DNA from: Alkaliphilus pronyensis
GTDB taxonomy: Bacteria; Bacillota; Clostridia; Peptostreptococcales; Natronincolaceae
Direction: 5' to 3'
DNA: 54,179 bases
NCBI RefSeq assembly: GCF_009017275.1
Contig: NZ_WBZC01000022.1
Coordinates: 1-54,179 of the forward strand
The notes beneath the pieces are model-generated. The model worked only from the letters and a program-made list of their open reading frames with translations. It did no database searches and was not told the DNA's origin. The translations under genes were made by a program, and so were the position numbers. This document shows, piece by piece, positions 25,892 through 33,836 of the stretch; position 1 is the first letter of the stretch, and every line of letters begins with the position of its first letter.

Positions 25892-26833
25892 CTATTGATT
25901 TTCATTATTAGCTCCATATATATCATTTTTTAAGTTCTCTAGCTGTTGTTTATCAATTACATAATAGTTTTCTGGCGTCATATTTCCTGGTATTATGTGA
26001 AAATTAATGTTTTCTGATTTAATACCCACTAATGATATACCTATAACAGCAATATCTTTAGCTGTAAAATCTGTAGTCAAATACTTAAAGGCTGTTGTTA
26101 ACACAGTTGGTAGCTTATAGGTGAAGGCTTTATCTAAGGCCTTTCCTATAAATACCTGGGTTTCCTTAATCCTGCCTATATCATCTCCACGACTTGCAAA
26201 GTTAGATTTATTTCCCTTGATATAACGGATATATTTTAAGCTATCTGTGCCATTAAGATTATATGTGCCGGGCTGAAAATCTATTATTAGGGGAGGCTTT
26301 TGATATGGATCATTATAATACATCCTATCTTTTATTGTAATCTCAACTCCACCTATGGAATCAATAATGTTTATGAAGCCTTTATAGTCAGTTACTATGT
26401 GGTTATTTATTTCAATATCACCCATTATATCCTTTACAGCATGTATTAGCCCATCTACTTTCATGGAATCATAAACATCCTGAATTTTATCTACATTGGC
26501 CTTTTTACCACCTTTAAATCTATAATAGGTGTCCCGTGGAATAAAAACTAAGTCAAGCCTTTGATTTTTCCTGTCGTAGGTGGCAAAGGCTAGGGTATCA
26601 TTCTCACCCTTATCTATACCTGCAATTATAAAGTTTATATGTTGCTGAGTTGATTCATTATTTACTGCTGTTTCTTTTATTAGTTGGTTGGCTTCCTTTA
26701 TTGTATCCCTTTTAAGGCTGTCGTCATGGTCAACACCATCTGAAGTAAGCATAAAGCTAACAAAACCAGAAATAAAGGCTAATGCTATACATGCCAACAC
26801 AAACGCAAGTCCCTTTAGAATAAATCCCTTCAT
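25892..26833 (-). CDS. LytR-CpsA-Psr (LCP) family cell-wall ligase
   Basis: Transfers undecaprenyl-linked glycopolymers to peptidoglycan. The 313-residue protein has an N-terminal membrane anchor (about 6-30), then the LCP domain: IAGIDKGENDTLAFATYD near 70, FIPRDTYYRF with the conserved arginine near 98, NVDKIQDVYD, and LNGTDSLKYIRYIKGN...SRGDDIGRIKETQ near 195-220 with the arginines that bind the diphosphate. The ribosome site GAGGTGGATAAAT precedes the ATG. It stands at the head of the ccdA-resA-like cluster. Confidence 0.93.
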   Translation of the reverse strand: MKGFILKGLAFVLACIALAFISGFVSFMLTSDGVDHDDSLKRDTIKEANQLIKETAVNNESTQQHINFIIAGIDKGENDTLAFATYDRKNQRLDLVFIPRDTYYRFKGGKKANVDKIQDVYDSMKVDGLIHAVKDIMGDIEINNHIVTDYKGFINIIDSIGGVEITIKDRMYYNDPYQKPPLIIDFQPGTYNLNGTDSLKYIRYIKGNKSNFASRGDDIGRIKETQVFIGKALDKAFTYKLPTVLTTAFKYLTTDFTAKDIAVIGISLVGIKSENINFHIIPGNMTPENYYVIDKQQLENLKNDIYGANNENQ

Positions 26834-26875
26834 ATTTATCCACCTCTTATTCTTATGCTGAATTGATCTATTATA

Positions 26876-27631
26876 TTATAACACATCTATATTAGCTTTT
26901 CTCATTTCTCTACAATAGATGTTGTAGGACTTGTATAGCTTTAAAAAAGCTTGCGTAGCTATATATATCTCCTCTTCAGAGGGTTCCCAAACGGTTATCC
27001 ATTGAAAAGCATTTACAATTGAGTTGGTCCTTTTACCTTTTAGCTTTGTTAGTGCCTTGGAAATTATAATTGATATAAAGAATGCAAAAACTACAATAAT
27101 TATTGATTCAGCAGCAAAAACTGTTGAAATACCATATAATATTAGAAAGATTACAGCAAGATTAGTACCACACCTCTTGTTAAACCTTGAGGATTTTTTT
27201 ACTAGTTCTTCACTTACATAGCCATAGCTTATATAACAGTTTATTACCTTATGCTCTGCCCCATGGAATTTTAAGGTTTTAATTATGGGTCTATGGAATA
27301 TAACAATTATTGCTATAACTACACCCATTGCTTCTAGCGGATTTAAATAATATTGAGGGTTATACTTTATTGGTATAAAGGGTTCAATAAAATAAAGTAG
27401 AAGTATTAAGGCCAACAGCAGCTTAATCTTTGTATCAAAGACCATAAATTGATAGTATATTGTATTAATTATAGTAAATACAGGTCTAATTCTTATTTTT
27501 TTAAACCAGCTAGGTGGTAATATCCATTTTATTTTATAGTCTATTTTATTGTTTTTCTTTATGGCTTTTATTTTAAAGGCGTCACTAAAAAAAGTAACGC
27601 CATTTCTATGGGCTAACCCACCAACCTTCAA
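26876..27631 (-). CDS. DUF1385 family membrane protein
   Basis: A 251-residue protein with about four membrane helices. Family marks: VGGLAHRNGV at the start (usually VGGQAVIEGVMM), FHGAEHKVINCYISYG with possible metal ligands His and Glu near 123-130, and RFNKRCGTNLAVIF near 148. Function of the family (YqhQ-type) is unknown. The start is TTG at 27631, with AGAGGTGATTTT as ribosome site. That site lies directly at the end of a dead fragment of the activase gene, so the gene probably once followed the activase in one operon. Confidence 0.87.
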   Translation of the reverse strand: MKVGGLAHRNGVTFFSDAFKIKAIKKNNKIDYKIKWILPPSWFKKIRIRPVFTIINTIYYQFMVFDTKIKLLLALILLLYFIEPFIPIKYNPQYYLNPLEAMGVVIAIIVIFHRPIIKTLKFHGAEHKVINCYISYGYVSEELVKKSSRFNKRCGTNLAVIFLILYGISTVFAAESIIIVVFAFFISIIISKALTKLKGKRTNSIVNAFQWITVWEPSEEEIYIATQAFLKLYKSYNIYCREMRKANIDVL

Positions 27632-27640
27632 AAAATCACC

Positions 27641-27731
27641 TCTTTATAGACTATTTGTTCATTTTCCGCATCCATCTCCCCAAATAGCAACAACCTTATT
27701 ATCCATTTCAACCTTTATTACTTCACAATTG
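27641..27731 (-). pseudogene. Dead 3' fragment of the activase gene (left direct repeat)
   Basis: Matches the 3' end of the activase gene at 39660-39750 in 85 of 91 positions. On the minus strand it would encode NCEVIKVEMDNKVVAIWGDG then CGK and a TGA stop where the intact gene has TGG (Trp). It has no start, lies 5 nt after the stop of the CDP-alcohol phosphatidyltransferase gene, and ends at the DUF1385 ribosome site. I read it as the left boundary of an inserted block. Confidence 0.9.
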
Positions 27732-27736
27732 GCTGT

Positions 27737-28330
27737 TTATTTATCCTTAAAAAAACGATGAGCCTCCATAAACCGCTGCCCAGAAGTAAATATAATCATA
27801 GCTGCAAAAATTAGTGCAATATAATCAGTATAATTAGGCAGTAAAATCATTAAAGAAAACATAATAAATCCTTCAGTTCTTTCAGTAAGTCCAGGTTGGT
27901 AATAAAAGCTTTTCTGCGAAACTTTATCTGAGGCTGCACCAACAGTTAGGAAAATTGTCATATTTATGATGATGGTGGCTGCTAGAACTACAAATACGAA
28001 TGGATTACTGGAAAATTTCAGGGCCAATACAAGCATCAAAGAGATTTCTACTATACGATCAAAGGTAATGTCCATAATCGTTCCAAAAGGAGATGATGCC
28101 TTAGTTTTTCTTGCAATTGTTCCGTCAACTGCATCTAGGCATCCCGACAGCCATAGTATACTGACAGCCAGTATGTTGGAAAAATCTAGATATAACACTA
28201 TTGATGGTACTAACCCAATTATTAAGGCTATGACCGTCACATGATTAGCAGATAATTTATACTTTATACATAAGTCTGCCACCTTGTCAAACAAAGGTTG
28301 TATATAGCTTCTGGCTCTTGTATCTAACAT
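27737..28330 (-). CDS. CDP-alcohol phosphatidyltransferase family protein (YnjF-like)
   Basis: Membrane protein of 197 residues with the complete CDP-alcohol transferase signature: D66, D69-G70, A73-R74, G83, D87 and D91. It belongs to the same superfamily as pgsA at 3618-4157 but differs in its N-terminus (TRARSYIQPLFDKVADLCIKY) and is nearer to YnjF. The alcohol substrate is unknown. The ribosome site AAGGAGGAAGCAG precedes the ATG. It is the last gene of the ABC-rhodanese operon, 32 nt after the ATPase gene. In E. coli ynjF likewise follows ynjBCDE, which supports the name by context. Confidence 0.85.
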   Translation of the reverse strand: MLDTRARSYIQPLFDKVADLCIKYKLSANHVTVIALIIGLVPSIVLYLDFSNILAVSILWLSGCLDAVDGTIARKTKASSPFGTIMDITFDRIVEISLMLVLALKFSSNPFVFVVLAATIIINMTIFLTVGAASDKVSQKSFYYQPGLTERTEGFIMFSLMILLPNYTDYIALIFAAMIIFTSGQRFMEAHRFFKDK

Positions 28331-28362
28331 CTGCTTCCTCCTTATTCCATGCTACAATCCAA

Positions 28363-29382
28363 TTATATAAAATAAACTGCTTTGTCAAAGTTTGCTTGCA
28401 GAGCTACTTCTTCTCCTACTTTAAAATCCTTATGTATAAAACTAGAAACATATATTTCAAAGTCCCTTACATCTATGGTGTACATGACTTTATCGCCAGA
28501 GTACACTCTCCTTTTTACAATACCTTCTATGCTATCCTTCTGCTTTTCACCGAAGCTAATCTGCTCTGGTCTAAACATAAAGGTTATTTTCTCACAATCA
28601 GATAAATGAGTACTAAATCTTCCTAGTGGAGAATGAAATTCTCCATCTATGATTTTTCCTTCAAAATAATTTCTTACACCAAAAAAATCTGCTACTTCTT
28701 TTGAAACTGGTTTTTCATAGATTTCATTTGGCGAAGCGTACTGTTTAATTTCTCCATAAAGCAACAGGGCTACTTGATCTGCCATTGATAATGCTTCCTC
28801 CTGATCATGGGTCACCATAATCAAGGTAATATTCAACTTTTTTTGCAATGCTCTTACGAACTCCTGCATATTTTTTCTTAACATGATATCTAGCTTTGAA
28901 AATGGCTCATCTAAAAGCAATACCTCAGGCTCGATAGCTAAAGCTCTAGCAATGGCCACCCTCTGCATTTGCCCTCCCGATAATTCATTGGGATACTTTT
29001 TTTCATGTCCCTCTAATTCTAATAATCGAATCAATTCATCTACCTTTTGCTTGATGACGCTTTTCTTTACCCTTCTCATCTTTAATCCAAAGGCTATATT
29101 GGATTCAACTGTCATATGGGGAAATAATAGTAGGTTTTGATCTACTAAAACAGCATTTCTTTTATCAATGGATACATGGTTCATCAGTTGGTCACCAAAA
29201 AAAATATCCCCTTGGTCAAAATCAATCATACCAGCAATACCATGAAGCAATGTCGTTTTACCAGAACCACTTGGTCCCAGCAACACTACCAATTGTCCTT
29301 CATTTATTATCAAATTAATATCCTTCAAAACGACTTTATTATCGTAGGATTTGTTTATGTTCTTTAGATATATTATTGCCAT
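28363..29382 (-). CDS. ABC importer ATPase (YnjD-like)
   Basis: The 339-residue ATPase drives the importer encoded upstream. Walker A is GPSGSGKT (36-43), signature LSGGQ (134-138), Walker B VLLLDEP (154-160), and the switch histidine follows in MVTHDQEE. A C-terminal regulatory (TOBE-like) domain covers about 235-335. This type accompanies iron/thiamine/spermidine-like importers. The ribosome site AAGAGGCAATT precedes the ATG. It lies 15 nt after the second permease gene. By context it is the counterpart of E. coli ynjD, although that protein is shorter and lacks the long C-terminal domain. Confidence 0.93.
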   Translation of the reverse strand: MAIIYLKNINKSYDNKVVLKDINLIINEGQLVVLLGPSGSGKTTLLHGIAGMIDFDQGDIFFGDQLMNHVSIDKRNAVLVDQNLLLFPHMTVESNIAFGLKMRRVKKSVIKQKVDELIRLLELEGHEKKYPNELSGGQMQRVAIARALAIEPEVLLLDEPFSKLDIMLRKNMQEFVRALQKKLNITLIMVTHDQEEALSMADQVALLLYGEIKQYASPNEIYEKPVSKEVADFFGVRNYFEGKIIDGEFHSPLGRFSTHLSDCEKITFMFRPEQISFGEKQKDSIEGIVKRRVYSGDKVMYTIDVRDFEIYVSSFIHKDFKVGEEVALQANFDKAVYFI

Positions 29383-29397
29383 AATTGCCTCTTTTCA

Positions 29398-30192
29398 CTA
29401 AACGTAGTATCGACTACTCTTCTCATAGAAGTTTCCAACTATTTTTTCCGTAATAAATAGTACTAATGTAATGGAGAGAATAAAAACAATGCTTAATGCA
29501 GAAGCCATGGTTCTGTCCCCTGATTCAACAAATGGGAACAAAAACATAGCATAGGTGACAATCCTTCCGCCTCCAATCAAGAAGGTGATAAAATACTGAC
29601 TAAAGGAAGCGATATAGATGATACTTCCCGCAATGATTAATCCAGGGGTAATCAATGGCAATGTTACATAGCGGATCACCTGCAAAGGTGAAGCCCCCAA
29701 TATTCTAGCATGAGTTTCAATCTTATTGCCATTTAATTCAAAAACATTTAAAAGAATTTTTACTCCATAGGGTATCCCTGGTATTACATGAATCAAGACA
29801 ACTCCCCAAAAAGTATTGGCTAGACCTACTTGAATAAATCTTAAATGCACCCCCATAGCCACCGTCAACATGGGAACAATAAGGGGCAACAGGATTAATA
29901 CCTTTACCACTGATTTTCCTTTAAAATCATAAAATGCAATTGCTCTAGCTGCTGGTATACTCACCAACAAAGTGAGGGCAGTCACTACAATAGAAAGGAT
30001 CATACTATTTATGAGGATTTTAAATACTCCAGTTGTAGGCTCCAATACATAGGAATAGGCCCTGAAGGTAAACCCTTGAGGGATTAGACTGGGCCATGAC
30101 CACCCACTGGTAATACTCCATCCTATCATCATTAATAGTGGAAAAAGGAGCCCCGTTAAGATTATATATTTTATTATCCATTTTACTCTCAT
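29398..30192 (-). CDS. ABC importer permease, second subunit (YnjC C-half-like)
   Basis: Binding-protein-dependent permease of about 264 residues with six membrane helices. The conserved cytoplasmic loop that contacts the ATPase is visible: THARILGASPLQVIRYVTLPLITPGLI near 165-190 (EAA-type motif, here with HARILGAS). I prefer ATG at 30192, where GGAAAG lies upstream; an ATG at 30210, 1 nt beyond the stop of the first permease gene, has no ribosome site but could start by translational coupling. With the first permease it forms the two halves that are fused in E. coli YnjC. Confidence 0.9.
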   Translation of the reverse strand: MRVKWIIKYIILTGLLFPLLMMIGWSITSGWSWPSLIPQGFTFRAYSYVLEPTTGVFKILINSMILSIVVTALTLLVSIPAARAIAFYDFKGKSVVKVLILLPLIVPMLTVAMGVHLRFIQVGLANTFWGVVLIHVIPGIPYGVKILLNVFELNGNKIETHARILGASPLQVIRYVTLPLITPGLIIAGSIIYIASFSQYFITFLIGGGRIVTYAMFLFPFVESGDRTMASALSIVFILSITLVLFITEKIVGNFYEKSSRYYV

Positions 30193-30213
30193 TATAACAC
30201 ATCTTTCCATAAT

Positions 30214-31092
30214 TTATTGATTATTATATTTTTTAATAAACTGAAAGGTTAGTACATATAGTCCAACTGTTATGAATCCACAAAGGGCAATGCACATATT
30301 AATAACCATAGCATAGGGTCGATCTGCTAGATTCACACTGTTATAATGAATATATGACAAGATGGGCAATGCCTTTGGTGTAGATGGTCCTAGTAAATAG
30401 GGTATTTCAAAAGCACCAAAGGAAAAAGCAAAAATAATAATGAACCCTGAAGCAACAGTGGGCAGAATCAAAGGTAATAAAATATACCAAAACACTTGAA
30501 AATGGTTGGCACCTAGATTAGCAGCAGTTTTGGCATACTTATTCTCAACACTCCTCAAAATATCAAAAGTGACCAATGTAATAAAAGGCAGTCCCTTCCA
30601 TACATAGGCCATTATTACCCCTAATCCTTGCCGATCAAATATCAGAGGCTTAAAATATTTCATATCTTCAATAAATCCTAGGTGATACATCAGCCTTGCT
30701 ACCCATCCACTTTGGGTAAATAGGATGAAGATTAAGAGGGCTGCAATAGTGTGGGGTACAATGATGGGTACCTTATAAATATTGACCAGTGGCCCTCCTT
30801 TTCTTCTTCGATCATAAAGCAGTAGGTATGAAAATAAAACACCTAATACAACCGCAACCAACGACGATATAAAAGACGTAGAAAAGCTAAATCTCAGGGC
30901 CCTTATAAAACTAGGGCTACTTAAGACATCCTTATAATATTGCAATGTCAATGTTTTCAACCCTATTGCAGGAAAGTATCCGAAGCTCTGTAGTAGTCCA
31001 GATACTATTCCCACAATAAATATCCCTAATATAAAGACCATAACAGGTATTAACATGATATAGGGTTTTATTTTCTTCCTCATTTTACTCAT
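30214..31092 (-). CDS. ABC importer permease, first subunit (YnjC N-half-like)
   Basis: A 292-residue permease with six membrane helices and the ATPase-contact loop KTAANLGANHFQVFWYILLPLILPTVASG near 190-215. The start ATG overlaps the stop of the binding lipoprotein gene (ATGAGTAA), so the two are translationally coupled. The order binding protein - permease - permease - ATPase is that of a complete importer. Substrate unknown; the neighbours suggest a sulfur compound. Confidence 0.92.
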   Translation of the reverse strand: MSKMRKKIKPYIMLIPVMVFILGIFIVGIVSGLLQSFGYFPAIGLKTLTLQYYKDVLSSPSFIRALRFSFSTSFISSLVAVVLGVLFSYLLLYDRRRKGGPLVNIYKVPIIVPHTIAALLIFILFTQSGWVARLMYHLGFIEDMKYFKPLIFDRQGLGVIMAYVWKGLPFITLVTFDILRSVENKYAKTAANLGANHFQVFWYILLPLILPTVASGFIIIFAFSFGAFEIPYLLGPSTPKALPILSYIHYNSVNLADRPYAMVINMCIALCGFITVGLYVLTFQFIKKYNNQ

Positions 31093-32329
31093 GTCCTAAA
31101 ACAACTTCCCTCCATAATTCTTCAATAATCGGTACTAATTCTGCCCTCATTTCAGGTACTCTATGTTGTAGTAGAATATCTTGAGGAATTACACCTTCTC
31201 CTAATTCAACACTCTCAAATAATTGTTTTTGCTGATCATTTAATAAATTTGGATCAGTTACTGGTAAGTCTCCCCATACCGTTGGGTCGTACTTTGTCAC
31301 TTGTACTTCTGGAGATAGGATGTGGTTAATTACAACCAATGCCCCTGCCTTGTTTGGTGCATTAAAGGGAAGCCCCATGAAATGAGTGTTCCCAATGGTT
31401 CCTTTGTCAAACAAGAAGGACTGAGATGTTTTAGTAAAGGTACCATCAGCAATTTTTCCTGCGATGTGGAAGGGGGTATAGTTCATAGTCATCAGCACTT
31501 CACCATCGGCATACATGTTGTCTAACTGGGCAATTGTAGCTGGATAACTCTCTCCTTGTCGCCATAGATATGGCTTTAGATCAACTAAATAATCCAACGC
31601 TGGCTGGATAACCTCCCTCACCACTTCTTTATCTGCTTCTAATTCAAGAAAAGCTTCATATCCTACAATGTCATAGATGATATTTCTAATAAAGGCACTA
31701 CCTGTAAAGTCTGTTAGGTCAGGATAAGTTATCTTCCCCACATGCTTTTCAGCTAATTCCTTTAGTTCAACATGATTTGTTGGTAATTTTTTAATCACTG
31801 CGGTTTCACCAATAAAAACCATTTGAGCTTTTCCATAGGGTGCTTCATATCCCTCTACTGGGTGTCCAAAGTCGTACTCCACATCGGGGGAATCTGTATC
31901 AATAAATTGGTTAAAATTTGGCAACATTTGAGTAAATGGTCCATATAAAAGATCTTGATTTTTAGCATTATAGAAGTTCTCTCCATTTATCCATACAATA
32001 TCAATAGTCCCTTCAGCCTTTAACTGTTTTTCATTTAGTAGCTTTGGCAAATATTCATTGGGCACCATTGGTACACGCTCCAACGAGATATTATACCTTT
32101 CCTTCAGCTCTACAGCAACAGTTGTATCTAACCAACGATTGATTTTCTCATTGCCACCCCAGCCATAAAAAGATACTGTAGTGCCATTTGCTTCCTCCAC
32201 TATTTCTTCCCAAGTCTTATCCTGTAAACTAGCTCCATTATCTTGTTCCTTATCTTTTTCTGTACATCCAGCACACAACAGAGAAATTACTAGGATGAAG
32301 CAAATCAGTAATACTCCTTTAGTCCTCAT
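31085..32329 (-). CDS. ABC importer substrate-binding lipoprotein (YnjB-like)
   Basis: A 414-residue lipoprotein with signal peptide and lipobox LCAGC (Cys22). The N-terminal part reads VSFYGWGGNEKINRWLD, DIVWINGENFYNA and GYEAPYGKAQMVF, followed by DLTDFTGSAFIRNIIYDIVG. I recognise this set as the YnjB family of extracellular solute-binding proteins. I chose ATG at 32329 because TAGGAGGAAGATTT precedes it; an ATG at 32347 overlaps the site. The natural ligand of the family is not established. It is probably attached to the outside of the membrane and feeds the two permeases encoded next. Confidence 0.92.
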   Translation of the reverse strand: MRTKGVLLICFILVISLLCAGCTEKDKEQDNGASLQDKTWEEIVEEANGTTVSFYGWGGNEKINRWLDTTVAVELKERYNISLERVPMVPNEYLPKLLNEKQLKAEGTIDIVWINGENFYNAKNQDLLYGPFTQMLPNFNQFIDTDSPDVEYDFGHPVEGYEAPYGKAQMVFIGETAVIKKLPTNHVELKELAEKHVGKITYPDLTDFTGSAFIRNIIYDIVGYEAFLELEADKEVVREVIQPALDYLVDLKPYLWRQGESYPATIAQLDNMYADGEVLMTMNYTPFHIAGKIADGTFTKTSQSFLFDKGTIGNTHFMGLPFNAPNKAGALVVINHILSPEVQVTKYDPTVWGDLPVTDPNLLNDQQKQLFESVELGEGVIPQDILLQHRVPEMRAELVPIIEELWREVVLGHE

Positions 32330-32350
32330 AAATCTTCCTCCTACCATTCT

Positions 32351-33034
32351 TTACTTGTTGTTAACTGGGTCCATATCAATTCCTTTTTTCTTAGCAAAAA
32401 TCTTTGGAATTTGAGAAACCCCAAACAACACAACACCTGCTAATAACAGTTTAACAAAGAAACCTGTTGTTATACCATTTTGAGCAATTTCTCCAGCCAT
32501 ATAAGCATAAACAAATGCACCTGGTGCCATCGTAATTAAAGTAATAATAGAGTAGGTGGCTAATTCAATATTCGTTACCCCATAGGCATAGTTTTGGATA
32601 TTGTATGGGAAAACAGGTACTAATCTAGTTAAAATCAAAAAGTCTTTTCCATTCTTTTCTACACCAGACTCAATTTTTTTAAAAATTGCATTTTTGCCAA
32701 ACTTATCTACAATAAAATCTCTTGCAATATATCTTGAAACAAGGAAAGCTGCTATAGCTCCAGCAGTTGCTCCTGCTAAGGCTAAGATGGCACCTAACAC
32801 TGGTCCAAAAACAATACCTCCACTAATGGTAATAACACTAGCAGGTAAAGAGAATACTGCTGCTGCAATAAATATTAAAATATAAATAACATATCCTAAA
32901 GATCCTGCATCTTCGATAAGTTTTTGAAATTCATCAAAATCCTTCAGTGTATCAATTAAACCTGTGCTATAGATTCCATAAAAGGCTATTGCTAAAACAG
33001 CAACCATTATGATTGTTTTTAATTTTTTATTCAT
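32351..33034 (-). CDS. TVP38/TMEM64 family membrane protein (YdjX/YdjZ-like)
   Basis: A 227-residue membrane protein of the DedA-related SNARE-associated/VTT domain family. Helices lie at about 8-26, 50-70, 78-105 and 160-210. The family motif is seen as GGIVFGPVLGAILALAGATAGAIAAFLVSRYIARDF and in LTRLVPVFPYNIQNYAYGVTNI. Members are thought to scramble or flip lipids or to move small compounds. E. coli carries two relatives (ydjX, ydjZ) in the same operon as ynjABCDE, so its presence between the oxidoreductase and importer genes is a conserved association. The ribosome site GAGGGGGAATAGTT precedes the ATG. Confidence 0.92.
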   Translation of the reverse strand: MNKKLKTIIMVAVLAIAFYGIYSTGLIDTLKDFDEFQKLIEDAGSLGYVIYILIFIAAAVFSLPASVITISGGIVFGPVLGAILALAGATAGAIAAFLVSRYIARDFIVDKFGKNAIFKKIESGVEKNGKDFLILTRLVPVFPYNIQNYAYGVTNIELATYSIITLITMAPGAFVYAYMAGEIAQNGITTGFFVKLLLAGVVLFGVSQIPKIFAKKKGIDMDPVNNK

Positions 33035-33050
33035 AACTATTCCCCCTCTT

Positions 33051-33836
33051 CTATTTTATCGCCTTTTCGATGCCTTTTTTTGCTTTATATCTGTTAATCC
33101 ATGCTTTAACTGGTGAAGACAATACATCTTCTGGTGGTGCATCCTTTGCGTATACTACTGGTCCCCACACAAGGTCTAATAAATGCCAAGCCTTTGCTCC
33201 ACCCTTCAAAATAGATGAACGACAAGCAGAACAGTATACTACGATTTTATCAGTTTCTAATGTCTCTACTCTACGCTTCATTACTTTTTCAGCCACTGGA
33301 GGATTTGCTGGTACAACCATCCCTCCAAACCCACAACATCTTGTCTTTTCTCTGGAGTATTCTGACTCTACAACTTTGTATCCCAGCTCCTGCAATATCC
33401 AACGAACACCATCATGAAGTGCTGTTAAATGACGGGTTGAACAGGAATCATGGATGGTGAAGACAATATCACTATCCTTAGCCTTACCCTTAAGCTCTTT
33501 AGGTAAACCAATAATAGGTAATAATTCCCATAGTGAATGGGTTGGTGTTGGACTAGCTTCGTCAAAGGTTAATTTGCAGCTTTGACAGGCTACAATCATT
33601 TCATCAATATCAACATCATCCATATCTTTTTGTAGGTCCGCAAATCGCTCCTTGAATAAATCGTATTGTCCCACTGCCTTTGTTGGCTTTCCACAGCATT
33701 TTTGCACTGCAGAGAAGTTTGGGAATACTTCGTTAAGATATGCTGTTGTCTTAGTTACTGCCTCTGGACTGTAGGATGGTAAGCTACATCCTGGCATAAA
33801 CCCATAACGTTTACTTTTATCGATTTTTATAGTCAT
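33051..33836 (-). CDS. HdrB-like protein with two CCG cysteine domains
   Basis: A 261-residue cytoplasmic redox protein. The two cysteine-rich domains are C17 with CCG at 47-49 and CQSC at 84-87, and a second set with DSCS, CCGFGG and YCSAC. This is the cluster-binding design of heterodisulfide reductase subunit B and related lactate/glycolate oxidase subunits, which handle disulfides or noncubane Fe-S clusters. Its ATG overlaps the stop of the FAD/Fe-S gene (ATGA), so the two are coupled and probably form one complex. Confidence 0.88.
   Translation of the reverse strand: MTIKIDKSKRYGFMPGCSLPSYSPEAVTKTTAYLNEVFPNFSAVQKCCGKPTKAVGQYDLFKERFADLQKDMDDVDIDEMIVACQSCKLTFDEASPTPTHSLWELLPIIGLPKELKGKAKDSDIVFTIHDSCSTRHLTALHDGVRWILQELGYKVVESEYSREKTRCCGFGGMVVPANPPVAEKVMKRRVETLETDKIVVYCSACRSSILKGGAKAWHLLDLVWGPVVYAKDAPPEDVLSSPVKAWINRYKAKKGIEKAIK

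Noticed and set aside
27641-27731. Possible small RNA or regulator site before the DUF1385 gene
   Set aside because: The segment is explained fully by its match to the activase gene end.
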